Of a stretch of 38,499 nt of DNA, positions 20,643 through 27,837 are shown one piece after another; the stretch's first letter is position 1, and every line of letters begins with the position of its first letter. The notes under the pieces are model-generated. The model ran no database searches and had not been told where the DNA came from. It saw only the letters and a program-made list of their open reading frames with translations. Position numbers and translations under genes: made by a program. Origin of the DNA: a virus. The stretch is taken from IMG/VR virus record IMGVR_UViG_3300034122_001680, positions 1-38,499 of that record; one strand, given 5' to 3'.

Positions 20643-21263
20643 ATGGCAGCAGAGAAACCGAAAGCAACCAATGTTCTGTTGGGTCGTGAGAAGGGCAAGC
20701 CGGTGCGGTTTTCCCACCTCCACGTGTTCAAGCCTCACCTGAACACCGAGTCGAACAAGGAGGAGTACAGCGTCCAGCTGTGGATCCCGAAGGAGAACAA
20801 GGTCGACCACCAGGCGGCGGTCGATGCGTTCGAGGAGCAGAAGGCCCTGTACACCAAGCACGAGGGCAAGCCTGGTCCTGAGTTCCACAACCCGATCAAG
20901 GACGGGGACAAGATCACTGACAAGAAGGGCAACGCCAAGCCGGTGCCTGGCATGTGGGTGGTCAGCGCCAAGACCGCGGCCTATGAGCAGGACGGCACGG
21001 CGGTGGAACCGCCCCAGGTGGCGGGCACCGAGCGCGGCGAGAAGGGCGAGCTGAAGCTGCTCACCTCGGCTCAGGTCAAGAGCGGCGACTGGGGCCGCGC
21101 GTCCATCAACTTCAAGTTCTTCCCGAAGGGCAAGGGCGGAGTGGGCGTGTACCTCAACAGCCTGCAGAAGACCAAGGACGGCGAGGCCCTGGGCGGCGGA
21201 CGTCGCAGCGCAGCTGCCGAGTTCGCCGACTTCGAGGACGACGACGAGGACCTCCTCGGTTGA
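20643..21263 (+). CDS. DUF2815 family SSB-like protein (206 aa)
   Basis: DUF2815 proteins are predicted OB-fold single-stranded DNA-binding proteins of phages. The N-terminal VLLGREKGKPVRFSHLHVFK, the central SVQLWIPKENK and the late DWGRASINFKFFPKGKGGVG, VYLNSLQKTKDGEALGGG match the family pattern. The acidic C-terminus FADFEDDDEDLLG is like the protein-recruiting tails of bacterial SSBs. AAAGAAG precedes the ATG. Gene order DUF2800, DUF2815, PolA is a widespread phage replication block. Confidence 0.92.
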   Translation: MAAEKPKATNVLLGREKGKPVRFSHLHVFKPHLNTESNKEEYSVQLWIPKENKVDHQAAVDAFEEQKALYTKHEGKPGPEFHNPIKDGDKITDKKGNAKPVPGMWVVSAKTAAYEQDGTAVEPPQVAGTERGEKGELKLLTSAQVKSGDWGRASINFKFFPKGKGGVGVYLNSLQKTKDGEALGGGRRSAAAEFADFEDDDEDLLG

Positions 21264-21274
21264 CGTGTAACCAC

Positions 21275-21301
21275 GCCGGCTTCCTTGTGGGCCGGCATTT
21301 T
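21275..21301 (+). terminator. Weak hairpin after the DUF2815 gene
   Basis: GCCGGC (21275-21280) pairs with GCCGGC (21291-21296) around ten bases and is followed by ATTTTA. The stem is short and the T run only four bases, so it may attenuate rather than end transcription. A 54-codon gene begins 15 bases later. Confidence 0.45.
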
Positions 21302-21315
21302 AAGAAAGCGATCTC

Positions 21316-21480
21316 ATGAACATCCAGTTGAATCTGACCCTTGACATGGTCAACACCGCGCTGACCGCTCTGAGTCAACTCCAGGGCGCCGCGCAAAACA
21401 CGGCGACCGCCATCCAGCAGCAGGCCCAGGCCCAGCTGCAGCCCGCTCCTGAAGAGGAGAAGGCTGGCGGCACCGACTGA
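21316..21480 (+). CDS. Small helical protein (54 aa)
   Basis: MNIQLNLTLDMVNTALTALS, QLQGAAQNTATAIQQQAQAQ and the acidic end PAPEEEKAGGTD. The pattern NIQLNLTLDxVNxxLxxLxxxPxxxA is a known type of small phage protein, from memory often between DUF2815 and polymerase genes. The start has GAAAG about ten bases upstream. It is followed at once by a strong terminator. Function unknown. Confidence 0.8.
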   Translation: MNIQLNLTLDMVNTALTALSQLQGAAQNTATAIQQQAQAQLQPAPEEEKAGGTD

Positions 21481-21492
21481 TTGAGTGTTTTC

Positions 21493-21523
21493 CCCCGGTG
21501 GCCACCATCGCCGGGGCTTTTTT
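21493..21523 (+). terminator. Rho-independent terminator before the polymerase gene
   Basis: CCCCGG (21493-21498) pairs with CCGGGG (21511-21516) around a twelve-base loop, followed by C and six T (21518-21523). This is the clearest terminator in the window. It would end the DUF2800-DUF2815 transcript, so PolA would need read-through, antitermination or its own promoter. Confidence 0.8.
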
Positions 21524-21546
21524 GGTGAGGGCCAACCCTCACCAAA
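21521..21546. repeat. Strong 11-pair hairpin abutting the terminator
   Basis: TTTGGTGAGGG (21521-21531) and CCCTCACCAAA (21536-21546) are perfectly complementary around the loop CCAA. Its first three bases are the last three T of the terminator tract, so the two structures compete or stack. In the minus direction the hairpin is followed by AAAAAAG, not T, so it is not a terminator there. The 160 bases after it, up to ATG 21709, hold no convincing gene. Confidence 0.75.
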
Positions 21547-21708
21547 GAAGAGGGCCGACGCAACTCCAGGCGCCCCTGACCCGGGTGTCGCACAGGCCCA
21601 CCATGCTAACCGCCTCCACCCGGGAAATCATCAAGGGGCGGCATGCACAAACCGTGGCGTTGGGGAAAGAAGTAACGCGGGATGGTGGGCAACAGGTCAC
21701 TGAACACA

Positions 21709-23844
21709 ATGAGCAACATCGTATCAATTGACTTTGAGACCCGCAGTGCCACCGACATCAAGCTCGGTGTGGAGCGCTACTCGAAGGATCCTGAGTGCGA
21801 GGTGCTCATGCTGGCGTACCGCATGCCGGCCGATGAGGAGCCGGTCGTGTGGCACCGCGGCCCGCATCTGACGGACAACGAGGCGGCGCCCGCACCTCTG
21901 CTCGAGCACGTGGCCGCGGGGGGCCTGATCCGCGCGTGGAACGCGATGTTCGAATGGCATATCTGGAATAACGTCTGCGTGCCCAAGTACGGCTGGCCAG
22001 AGCTGAAGCTGGAGCAGTGCGTCGACACGATGGCGCAGGCCGCGGCGCAGAACCTGCCCCAGGCGCTGGGCCGCTGCGCGGTGGCGGTAGGCCTGCCCTC
22101 CGACAAGCAGAAGGACACCCGCGGCAAGTACCTGATCCAGCGCCTGTGCGTGCCGCACCCGCCGACCAAGACACGGTCGAGCAAGTGGGTCGAGGACCCT
22201 GAGCTGTTCAACGAGATGGTGGCGTATTGTGCCCAAGACGTAATCGTCGAGGAGGCGATCGCCAGGAAGCTGCGCCCGCTGTCGCCTTTCGAGCAGGACG
22301 TCTGGATCGCCACGCAGCGGGTCAACCTGCGCGGGGTGCCCGTGGCCCTGGACGAGGCACGCAGCATCCACGAGGTGGTGGAGCTGGAGAAGGAGCGCCT
22401 GAACCGGGAGCTGCGCGCGGTCACCGGCCGGCGCGTGCTCAAGGCCACCGACAGGCACGGTCTGCTGGAGTGGGTCAACTCAAACCTGCAGCCCGGCCTG
22501 GAGCCGATCGACTTTGGGGACCCGGTGGAGAACGATGAGGACCGGCCCGGGCACGAGGAGCCGCTGGCAGACATGCGAGCCGACACGGTCGAGGCCGTGC
22601 TCAAGCGCGACGGCCTGACGGCCCACGTCCGCCGCGCGCTCGAGATCCGCGCTGCGGTGGTTCAGACCAGCACGGCCAAGTACGCCAAGCTGCTGAAGAT
22701 CACAGCGGACGACGGCACGATCAAGAACATGTTCGTGTACCACGGCGCGGGCACCGGCCGGTGGGCCAGCCGCGGCGGGTTCAACGTGCAGAACATCACC
22801 AGGCCCACGCTCCTGGTCGACGAGAAGAAGGGCCTGGACGACATCGCCAATGCCCACGAGATCCTGGGCTCAGGCAAGCACACCGAGGCCCAGCTGCTGT
22901 GGGGCGACCGGACGATGGACGCGGCGGTGTCGTGTCTCAGAGGGGTCCTGAAGGCCCCCGAGGGGTACGAGTTCATCGACGCGGACTACGCGAACGTGGA
23001 GGTCCGCGTTGCTGCATGGATTGCAGGGCAGGACGATTTGGTTGAGGCGTTCCGGGGCGGCCTGGATCCCTACAAGCTCTTCGCTGTCGACTTCTTCAGC
23101 GTGCCGTATGAGCGCGTAACCAAGGACCAACGCCAGTTCAGCAAGGGGCCCATCCTCGGCGGAATCTTCGGGCTGGGCGCGGCCGGCCTTCAGGGGTATG
23201 CCGTGAACTACGGGGTGTCCATGGAGCTGGACGAATCGAAGGACGCGACAGACATGCTGCGCCACAAGTGGCGCCGCATTCCAGCCAACTGGTACGCGTG
23301 CGGCGACGCGGCCATCAACGCGGTGCGCAGCCCCGGCCAGTGGTTCGAGGCGGGCGACAAGCTCGAGCTGATCTGCCACCGCAACTTCCTGTGGATGAAG
23401 CTGCCCAGCGGGCGCCTGATCTCCTGGTCCCGGCCCGAGGTCGAGATGCAGGAAGCCCCCTGGACAGAGAAGGTGTTCACACGTGAAGTTGACGCGGACG
23501 GCAGCCAGGTGGTTGTCGAGGCGCCGGCCAAGCGCCCGGTTGTGACGGTGGAGTCGATCGACACCTACACGCGCCAGTTCTGCCGGCACAAGCTGATCGG
23601 CAGCAGCATCTTCCAGAGCGCGGTCCAGGGCACGGCCCGGGACATCATCGCCCAGGGAATGATGAACGTGGAGGCCGCAGGCTACCCGGTGGTGCTGATG
23701 GCCCACGACGAGCTGATGGCCCTGGTGCCCGAGGGCACGAAGGACCCAGAGGAGTTCGGCCGGCTGATGTGTCAGCCAGCCGATTGGTTCAAGGACTTGC
23801 CGCTGAGCTATGAGGCCTGGCGGGGAAAGCGATTCAAGAAATGA
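21709..23844 (+). CDS. polA-like: Family A DNA polymerase with 3'-5' exonuclease (711 aa)
   Basis: This is the replicative polymerase. The exonuclease domain starts SIDFETRS (DxE at residues 8-10) and has AWNAMFEWHIWNN (Exo II) and YCAQDVIVEEAIA (Exo III). The polymerase domain shows motif A DADYANVEVRVAAW (near residue 424), motif B around FSKGPILGGIFGLGAAGLQ (Lys near 478) and motif C MAHDELMAL (near 666). There is no 5'-3' exonuclease domain, as usual for phage enzymes. I chose ATG 21709 because MSNIVSIDFET starts at the first strand; ATG 21682 would add nine residues. The stop overlaps the next ATG (ATGA). Confidence 0.95.
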   Translation: MSNIVSIDFETRSATDIKLGVERYSKDPECEVLMLAYRMPADEEPVVWHRGPHLTDNEAAPAPLLEHVAAGGLIRAWNAMFEWHIWNNVCVPKYGWPELKLEQCVDTMAQAAAQNLPQALGRCAVAVGLPSDKQKDTRGKYLIQRLCVPHPPTKTRSSKWVEDPELFNEMVAYCAQDVIVEEAIARKLRPLSPFEQDVWIATQRVNLRGVPVALDEARSIHEVVELEKERLNRELRAVTGRRVLKATDRHGLLEWVNSNLQPGLEPIDFGDPVENDEDRPGHEEPLADMRADTVEAVLKRDGLTAHVRRALEIRAAVVQTSTAKYAKLLKITADDGTIKNMFVYHGAGTGRWASRGGFNVQNITRPTLLVDEKKGLDDIANAHEILGSGKHTEAQLLWGDRTMDAAVSCLRGVLKAPEGYEFIDADYANVEVRVAAWIAGQDDLVEAFRGGLDPYKLFAVDFFSVPYERVTKDQRQFSKGPILGGIFGLGAAGLQGYAVNYGVSMELDESKDATDMLRHKWRRIPANWYACGDAAINAVRSPGQWFEAGDKLELICHRNFLWMKLPSGRLISWSRPEVEMQEAPWTEKVFTREVDADGSQVVVEAPAKRPVVTVESIDTYTRQFCRHKLIGSSIFQSAVQGTARDIIAQGMMNVEAAGYPVVLMAHDELMALVPEGTKDPEEFGRLMCQPADWFKDLPLSYEAWRGKRFKK

Positions 23845-24467
23845 GCGACAAGAAGTTCGAGTGGGACGGCAAGACGTACGCGTTTGTTATGTCCCCACAC
23901 GGTTGGCATTGCCGGGGGTGCGCGTTTCAAGATGATGGCGAAGCCTGCGACAAAGCGTCGGACCATGTACATGGTGGTGATTGCCCCGCCGGCAGTATTT
24001 GGGTCGAGGCCGCGCCGCAGGGAACTGCCCTAGCTGACGCGTCGGGCGGCAAGCCGACCAACCCCAAGGACGCGATCGGCATCCGAAAAGCGCCGCTGTC
24101 CACGCTGCCGATGGGCGTCGTCGCGGAGATGGGCGCGGCCATGCTCGAGGGCGCGGCCAAGTACGGCCGGCACAACTACCGCGGCGTGGGCGTGCGCGCC
24201 AGCGTCTACTTTGACGCCACGATGCGCCACCTCATCGGCTGGTGGGAGGGTGAGGACACCGATCCCGACAGTGGCCTCAGCCACGTCACCAAGGCGCTGG
24301 TGAGCCTGGCCGTGCTGCGCGACGCCATGATGCAGAGCAAGTGCGAAGACGACCGCCCGCCCCGCTCGGCCCCGTTCTACCCGGAGCTGAACGATCGCTG
24401 CTCTGCCGTGCTGGACAAGCACGCTGACAAAAACCCCAAGCACTGGACAATCAAGGACACGCTATGA
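23841..24467 (+). CDS. DUF5664-type protein (dATP/dGTP diphosphohydrolase N-domain family) (208 aa)
   Basis: A cysteine-rich N-terminus (WHCRGCAFQDDGEACDKASD, HVHGGDCPAG) precedes the recognisable core KPTNPKDAIGIRKAPLSTLP, EGAAKYGRHNYRGVGVRASV, MRHLIGWWEGEDTDPDSGLS, HVTKALVSLAVLRDAM. That all-helical core with E, H and D residues is the DUF5664/MazZ-like family, which in some phages hydrolyses dGTP or dATP to monophosphate. In diaminopurine (Z-genome) phages it accompanies PurZ, which is not visible here. The overlap with the polymerase stop (ATGA) suggests a role in nucleotide supply for replication. Confidence 0.85.
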   Translation: MSDKKFEWDGKTYAFVMSPHGWHCRGCAFQDDGEACDKASDHVHGGDCPAGSIWVEAAPQGTALADASGGKPTNPKDAIGIRKAPLSTLPMGVVAEMGAAMLEGAAKYGRHNYRGVGVRASVYFDATMRHLIGWWEGEDTDPDSGLSHVTKALVSLAVLRDAMMQSKCEDDRPPRSAPFYPELNDRCSAVLDKHADKNPKHWTIKDTL

Positions 24468-24679
24468 ACTACCGAAGCATTCATGGAGGATCGGTGTTCC
24501 CACTTCACCCAGAAGTGCGGCCTGACATGGACCCCAAGCGGTGCGGCATGACCCTGCGCGATTACTACGCGGGGCTGGCTATGCAGGGCTTGTGCGCCAA
24601 CGGCAACACGAACGCAATTGATATTGCACGGGCGGCATACATCATTGCCGACGCCATGCTGGAAGCGAGGGAAGCATGA
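24464..24679 (+). CDS. Small conserved phage protein, MTLRDYYA type (71 aa)
   Basis: MTLRDYYAGLAMQGLCANGN followed by AIDIARAAYIIADAMLEARE. The pattern G-TLRDYFAxxAMQGxxA...AYxxADAMLxAR is very common in small proteins of tailed phages and prophages; no function is established. The ATG overlaps the preceding stop (ATGA) and its stop overlaps the next start. Highly likely to be expressed. Confidence 0.85.
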   Translation: MNYRSIHGGSVFPLHPEVRPDMDPKRCGMTLRDYYAGLAMQGLCANGNTNAIDIARAAYIIADAMLEAREA

Positions 24680-25323
24680 GCTTCGTCTGCCCGCTGCCGC
24701 CCGAGAAAGTCCTCGTGCGCGCCGAGTACCTCTACGACCACGACCCGAGACGGGCCGGCGAGTTCGTTGAAGGCGTGTGGGTCAGCGTGAAGTCCATCCG
24801 CGGCCAGGCTTTCCGCTTTGAAACCTACCTGCCTGAGTTCGGCGCGCTCTACGACAAGCTGCCCTTGAGTGCGTTCGTGTGGCGCTACGTCCACGACGAG
24901 GATGAGCTGCTGCCGCTGGACGTCCTGCAGATCTGGGACTGCATGTCGTATCACGTCGAGGTTATTGACAAGCCGTTCCTCAAGGGCCTGCGCGCTGAGT
25001 TCTTCGGCAAGGACAAGCAGCTCCACGGTGGCGAGTACATGCTCACCATCGACAGCTGCAACCCCGACCCGCGGATCCCTGACTTCGGGTTCAGCGAGAC
25101 GCCTGAGGAGCACAAGTCGTTCAACTTGCTGCGCCTGGACAATGGCCAGTTCGCCCTGCAGCCGAACAACCGCTGCAGGTTCTTCGACCCGGCGATCACC
25201 CACAGCGAGCTGCGCATGCCCGACTTCAAGGTCTGCACGCAGACCTACCGGGTGGAGAACACCGCGAAGTGGCGCCTGGGCGACACGTCGACCGTGACCT
25301 ACGACGAGCGGGGTGAGGCGTGA
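24676..25323 (+). CDS. Unknown phage protein (215 aa)
   Basis: The protein is soluble, aromatic-rich and acidic, with repeated segments of beta type: RAEYLYDHDPRRAGEFVEGV, WVSVKSIRGQAFRFETYLPE, CMSYHVEVIDKPFLKGLRAE, QLHGGEYMLTIDSCNP. The C-terminal half reads NNRCRFFDPAITHSELRMPD, FKVCTQTYRVENTAKWRLGD. Similar proteins of about 210 residues occur in phage replication blocks, from memory, with no assigned activity. Start and stop overlap neighbours, so it is part of the polymerase transcript. Confidence 0.85.
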   Translation: MSFVCPLPPEKVLVRAEYLYDHDPRRAGEFVEGVWVSVKSIRGQAFRFETYLPEFGALYDKLPLSAFVWRYVHDEDELLPLDVLQIWDCMSYHVEVIDKPFLKGLRAEFFGKDKQLHGGEYMLTIDSCNPDPRIPDFGFSETPEEHKSFNLLRLDNGQFALQPNNRCRFFDPAITHSELRMPDFKVCTQTYRVENTAKWRLGDTSTVTYDERGEA

Positions 25324-25634
25324 CCGCTCTCACCGCCCTCGGCCTGGCGAGCCTGGCCTTCACGGCATGGTTCACCTGGCGCAGCTACCACGCCGGGGCC
25401 AATCCACGCGCGGCCATCATCGAGGCCTGGGTCAACATCGGCATCGGGTTCGGGATCAACTTCCTGGCCAACCTCCTGATCCTCCCGCTCATCGACGCGC
25501 ACTTCACCCTGGTCCAGAACTTCTGGATGGGGTGGATCTACACGTCAGTGAGCATCCTCCGCCAGTACGCCATCAGGCGCTGGTTCCAACAGCGGCTGCA
25601 CGCGGCCGCACTTCGACTCGCAGGTGAGACATGA
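25320..25634 (+). CDS. Membrane protein resembling DUF7220 (104 aa)
   Basis: GTG 25320 overlaps the preceding stop. One N-terminal hydrophobic segment (ALTALGLASLAFTAWFTW) is followed by EAWVNIGIGFGINFLANLLI, LPLIDAHFTLVQNFWMGWIY and TSVSILRQYAIRRWFQQRLH. The last three blocks follow the DUF7220 pattern of small phage membrane proteins (EA..NI.IG..I..... ..P ...... N...G...T.VSI.R.Y..RR.F), known to me from memory. Three membrane helices are expected. Role unknown. Confidence 0.8.
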   Translation: MTALTALGLASLAFTAWFTWRSYHAGANPRAAIIEAWVNIGIGFGINFLANLLILPLIDAHFTLVQNFWMGWIYTSVSILRQYAIRRWFQQRLHAAALRLAGET

Positions 25635-25858
25635 GCCTCGAAATTGTTCTGTCGTTGACAGCGTCCGCCGGCTGGGTGGCCACGTCCTTCTTCTACTGGC
25701 GGGCGTGCAAGCGCCTGGACGACACGGAGAAGTGGTATCACAGGGAAGCCGAAGCGCACGAGCGCACGCGCCAGACCCTGCGCGAGGCGGCAGCCCGCCT
25801 GCGGCGCGAGAACCGTGACCGGTATCTCGGCATCATCGAAGAGCACCGGGAGGCCTGA
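25631..25858 (+). CDS. N-terminal membrane anchor plus coiled coil (75 aa)
   Basis: Residues 2-24 (SLEIVLSLTASAGWVATSFF) form a membrane segment or uncleaved signal anchor; the remainder is a charged helix (KRLDDTEKWYHREAEAHERT, RQTLREAAARLRRENRDRYL). That topology resembles i-spanins (Rz) and other small inner-membrane proteins, but no outer-membrane partner gene (Rz1 with lipobox) is nested in another frame, and it lies among replication genes. Overlaps both neighbours by one to four bases. Function unknown. Confidence 0.8.
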   Translation: MSLEIVLSLTASAGWVATSFFYWRACKRLDDTEKWYHREAEAHERTRQTLREAAARLRRENRDRYLGIIEEHREA

Positions 25859-26253
25859 TGAGCCAGTGGGAGGAGATGCTCGACGAGTACGCCCTCCACC
25901 CGGAGGCCATCGCCTGGTATCAACCGCGCCACCTCCGGCTGACCCTGGCCGAGCAGTTCGAGGCCGTGCAAGAGTGCGTCAAGCGTGGCTACCTCGAGTG
26001 GGCCGGGGTTGTGCGCAAAGAGTGGAAGGACACGCTCTACCGCGTCACGCCCGCCGGGCGGGCGTACTGGGAGGAGAACGTCAAGGACCAGCGCAAGCGC
26101 CCGGCCACGGCGTCGCCCGTGCCACGGTGGACGCAGGGCCAGCTGGCCGCGGCGCAGTCTCCCGTCAGCGTGTTCGACCTGCCACGCGCACCCTGGCGGT
26201 GGAACAAACGAATCGAGCAGTACAAGGAGTTCGGTGAATGCGAGAAGAGCTGA
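25858..26253 (+). CDS. Winged-helix-like protein (131 aa)
   Basis: Residues 24-66 (RHLRLTLAEQFEAVQECVKR, GYLEWAGVVRKEWKDTLYRV, TPAGRAYWEEN) look like a winged helix: a helix-turn-helix then a strand ending in the YRVTPxGRxYW motif of MarR/PadR-like wings. The C-terminal part is Pro-rich and basic (KRPATASPVPRWTQGQLAAA). Start and stop overlap at TGATG. A DNA-binding regulator or accessory factor is likely. A 13-codon ATG frame follows at 26237 and ends in ATGA before the next gene, perhaps only a coupling device. Confidence 0.75.
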   Translation: MSQWEEMLDEYALHPEAIAWYQPRHLRLTLAEQFEAVQECVKRGYLEWAGVVRKEWKDTLYRVTPAGRAYWEENVKDQRKRPATASPVPRWTQGQLAAAQSPVSVFDLPRAPWRWNKRIEQYKEFGECEKS

Positions 26254-26275
26254 CCCTGCTGGGGATCGAGGAGCT

Positions 26276-26434
26276 ATGAGCTGGAACAACGCCCTGCCCT
26301 GGTGGGTCTACGAGACCAACTACGAACACTTCGAGGCCATGTGCTGCTGCGCGTTCCCCGAAGAGCTGGCCGCGGGCTGGACCCGGTCTGTGCCGAAGCA
26401 CGTTATTAGCTGGATCCGGAATGCACGTCTATGA
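26276..26434 (+). CDS. Small tryptophan/cysteine-rich protein (52 aa)
   Basis: MSWNNALPWWVYETNYEHFE, AMCCCAFPEELAAGWTRSVP, KHVISWIRNARL. It has a CCC triplet and four Trp residues. GAGG lies six bases before ATG 26276. Its stop codon lies in the first copy of a 43-base tandem repeat. Function unknown. Confidence 0.65.
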   Translation: MSWNNALPWWVYETNYEHFEAMCCCAFPEELAAGWTRSVPKHVISWIRNARL

Positions 26435-26514
26435 CAGCAAAACCCCCTTTTTTGTCTACATTAATGTGCAACTATGACAGCAAAACCCCCCTTTTTGCCC
26501 ACATTTATGTGCAA
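26429..26514 (+). repeat. 43-base tandem duplication containing a start codon
   Basis: Bases 26429-26471 and 26472-26514 match at 39 of 43 positions, with four substitutions and no gap. Each copy contains CTATGACAGCAAAACCCCC, a T run, and TTATGTGCAA or TAATGTGCAA. Since 43 is not a multiple of three, the ATG in the first copy opens a different frame from that in the second. The first copy also contains the stop of the preceding gene. Confidence 0.9.
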
Positions 26515-27034
26515 GTGCGGGGGCGAGATGGCCCCCGGCATCGCCATGCTCAACACCTGGCGCGGGCTACCGGACTTCCCCGGCGACACCCGCGCGGTGA
26601 CGATCTCACCGGGCGGACCAGGCCGATTGGCGCCATGCATGAAATGTCAACGATGCGGCCACTCTGTGACCGCAATCTCAGACAGAAGCCCCGCAGTGAC
26701 CGCCATTCTGGACAAAAACCATTCGCAATTCGCGAAATGCGAATCATCCGAGTCTCTTGGCCAGGTCCGTAGCGTCGGCGTGGTAGTACCTCTTGAGGGA
26801 CTGCAGGCTGCGGTGCCCGGTGAAGGCGGCCAGCTCGAGTACGTTGTGGAAGACCTTGCTGGCCCGCGTAGCAGCCGTGTGGCGGGCGTCGTGGAAACGC
26901 AGCCCGTCGAGCCCGGCCTTCGCGCGCAGCTGGCGGAACCGCAGGCCGAGGACCTCCTTGCCGACGGGGAAGACGAGGTCTTCGCCGGACTTTCCCTCGA
27001 GCAGCAGCTGGAGTATTTCGGCTGCTTTCGATGA
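26474..27034 (+). CDS. Small zinc-ribbon phage protein with run-on C-terminus
   Basis: Residues 12-62 (MCKCGGEMAPGIAMLNTWRG, LPDFPGDTRAVTISPGGPGR, LAPCMKCQRCGHSV) match a widespread small phage protein type with CxCGG and CxxCxxCGH forming a probable zinc ribbon. Such proteins normally stop soon after that point. Here the frame stays open to 27034, running about 290 bases antisense into the integrase gene, so either the tail is real but unselected, or an old stop was lost. Starts ATG 26474 (in repeat copy 2) and ATG 26507 are both possible. Only the first 65 residues are well supported. Confidence 0.5.
   Translation: MTAKPPFLPTFMCKCGGEMAPGIAMLNTWRGLPDFPGDTRAVTISPGGPGRLAPCMKCQRCGHSVTAISDRSPAVTAILDKNHSQFAKCESSESLGQVRSVGVVVPLEGLQAAVPGEGGQLEYVVEDLAGPRSSRVAGVVETQPVEPGLRAQLAEPQAEDLLADGEDEVFAGLSLEQQLEYFGCFR
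26721..26744. repeat. 24-base palindrome at the integrase stop
   Basis: ATTCGCAATTCG and CGAAATGCGAAT pair at 11 of 12 positions and contain the perfect core TTCGCGAA. It ends at the first base of the integrase stop triplet (26744-26746). It may be a bidirectional stop signal for the converging genes, or a regulator site; it has no T run. Confidence 0.7.
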
Positions 27035-27751
27035 CAGCGGCACGCGCCTGCTGTCACCGTTCTTGGTCTCGTCCAGCAGCAGGTAGCGCTGGTCCAGGTG
27101 GACGTTGCGCGCCTCGATCGAGCAGACCTCGCCCAGGCGCATGGCCGACTCGATGGCCAGCTCGAGCGCCGGGATGACGAACGTGTAGGACGACTCGGCC
27201 CTGCGGTCCTCAGCGGCCGCGGCATCGCGCATCTTCTGCAGCGCCTCGGCGGCCCACACCTGACCGCGGCCACGGCTGTCGACCTTCGGCCTGGCAACCT
27301 GGTGGATCGGGTTGGCGGGCAGCCCGAGGCCCCACTTCTTGATGGCGATGCGGAAGATCCCGGACAGTAGGTTCAGGTCGCGGTTGACCGTGGCTGGGCT
27401 GCAGGTCTTCAGGCGCTCGTCAGCCCACGCGCGCAGGGTGGGGGTGAGGTTCTGGTCCAGCCGGTGCTTGGCGAAGTCGGCCTTGAGCATGAACCCGATC
27501 CGCACGGTCTCCCAGCGGTCGCCCTTGCGGGAGGGAACTTCCTCCTTGAGGAACCGGTCAAGAACCTCGGCGACGGTCATCCTGCGCAGCTCAGAGGTGT
27601 CGTGCTCGACGCCCCGGTCGAGCCGGGCCTCGGTCTCCCGGGCCCACTTCTCAGCAGCGGCCTTGGTTTTGAACGTCTTGCACTGGGACTTGTAGCCGGT
27701 GCGGCGGACCTGCGCCCGCCAGGTGTCGCCGCGCTTGTCGAAGGTGGCCAT
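26744..27751 (-). CDS. int: Tyrosine recombinase (phage integrase) (335 aa)
   Basis: This catalyses attP/attB recombination. Catalytic residues visible: Arg205 in SAMRLGEVC, Lys230 in the KNGDSRRVPL turn, His287-x-x-Arg290 in HDARH, His313 in TGHRS, and Tyr322 in KRYYH, nine residues after His313. An arm-binding-like N-terminus (FDKRGDTWRAQVRRTGYKSQ) and SAM-like core-binding domain (about 60-150) precede it. I chose ATG 27751 because AGGAG lies seven bases upstream; the longer frame from 27862 reads through the attP core and is an artefact. The gene lies next to attP, as in most temperate phages. Confidence 0.96.
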   Translation of the reverse strand: MATFDKRGDTWRAQVRRTGYKSQCKTFKTKAAAEKWARETEARLDRGVEHDTSELRRMTVAEVLDRFLKEEVPSRKGDRWETVRIGFMLKADFAKHRLDQNLTPTLRAWADERLKTCSPATVNRDLNLLSGIFRIAIKKWGLGLPANPIHQVARPKVDSRGRGQVWAAEALQKMRDAAAAEDRRAESSYTFVIPALELAIESAMRLGEVCSIEARNVHLDQRYLLLDETKNGDSRRVPLSSKAAEILQLLLEGKSGEDLVFPVGKEVLGLRFRQLRAKAGLDGLRFHDARHTAATRASKVFHNVLELAAFTGHRSLQSLKRYYHADATDLAKRLG

Positions 27752-27837
27752 CAGATGCTCCTTGGTGGTGGAGCCCGAACTGTGCCAGCGGTGTGACAAG
27801 AAAGCAAGAACCCTAGTGTTTACGCGGGTCTTGGGGC

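Noticed and set aside
21498-21731. Open frame between the terminator and the polymerase start
   Set aside because: It starts inside the terminator loop, has no ribosome-binding site and no recognisable protein pattern, and overlaps the polymerase start.
25631-25858. Rz/Rz1 spanin pair
   Set aside because: Topology of the protein fits an i-spanin, but no nested or adjacent lipoprotein frame with a lipobox is seen and neighbours are replication genes, not lysis genes.
26431-26772. 113-codon frame starting in repeat copy 1
   Set aside because: It is a frame-shifted reading of the zinc-ribbon gene created by the 43-base duplication; composition is Arg/His/Pro-rich and the conserved CxCGG/CxxCGH pattern lies in the other frame.
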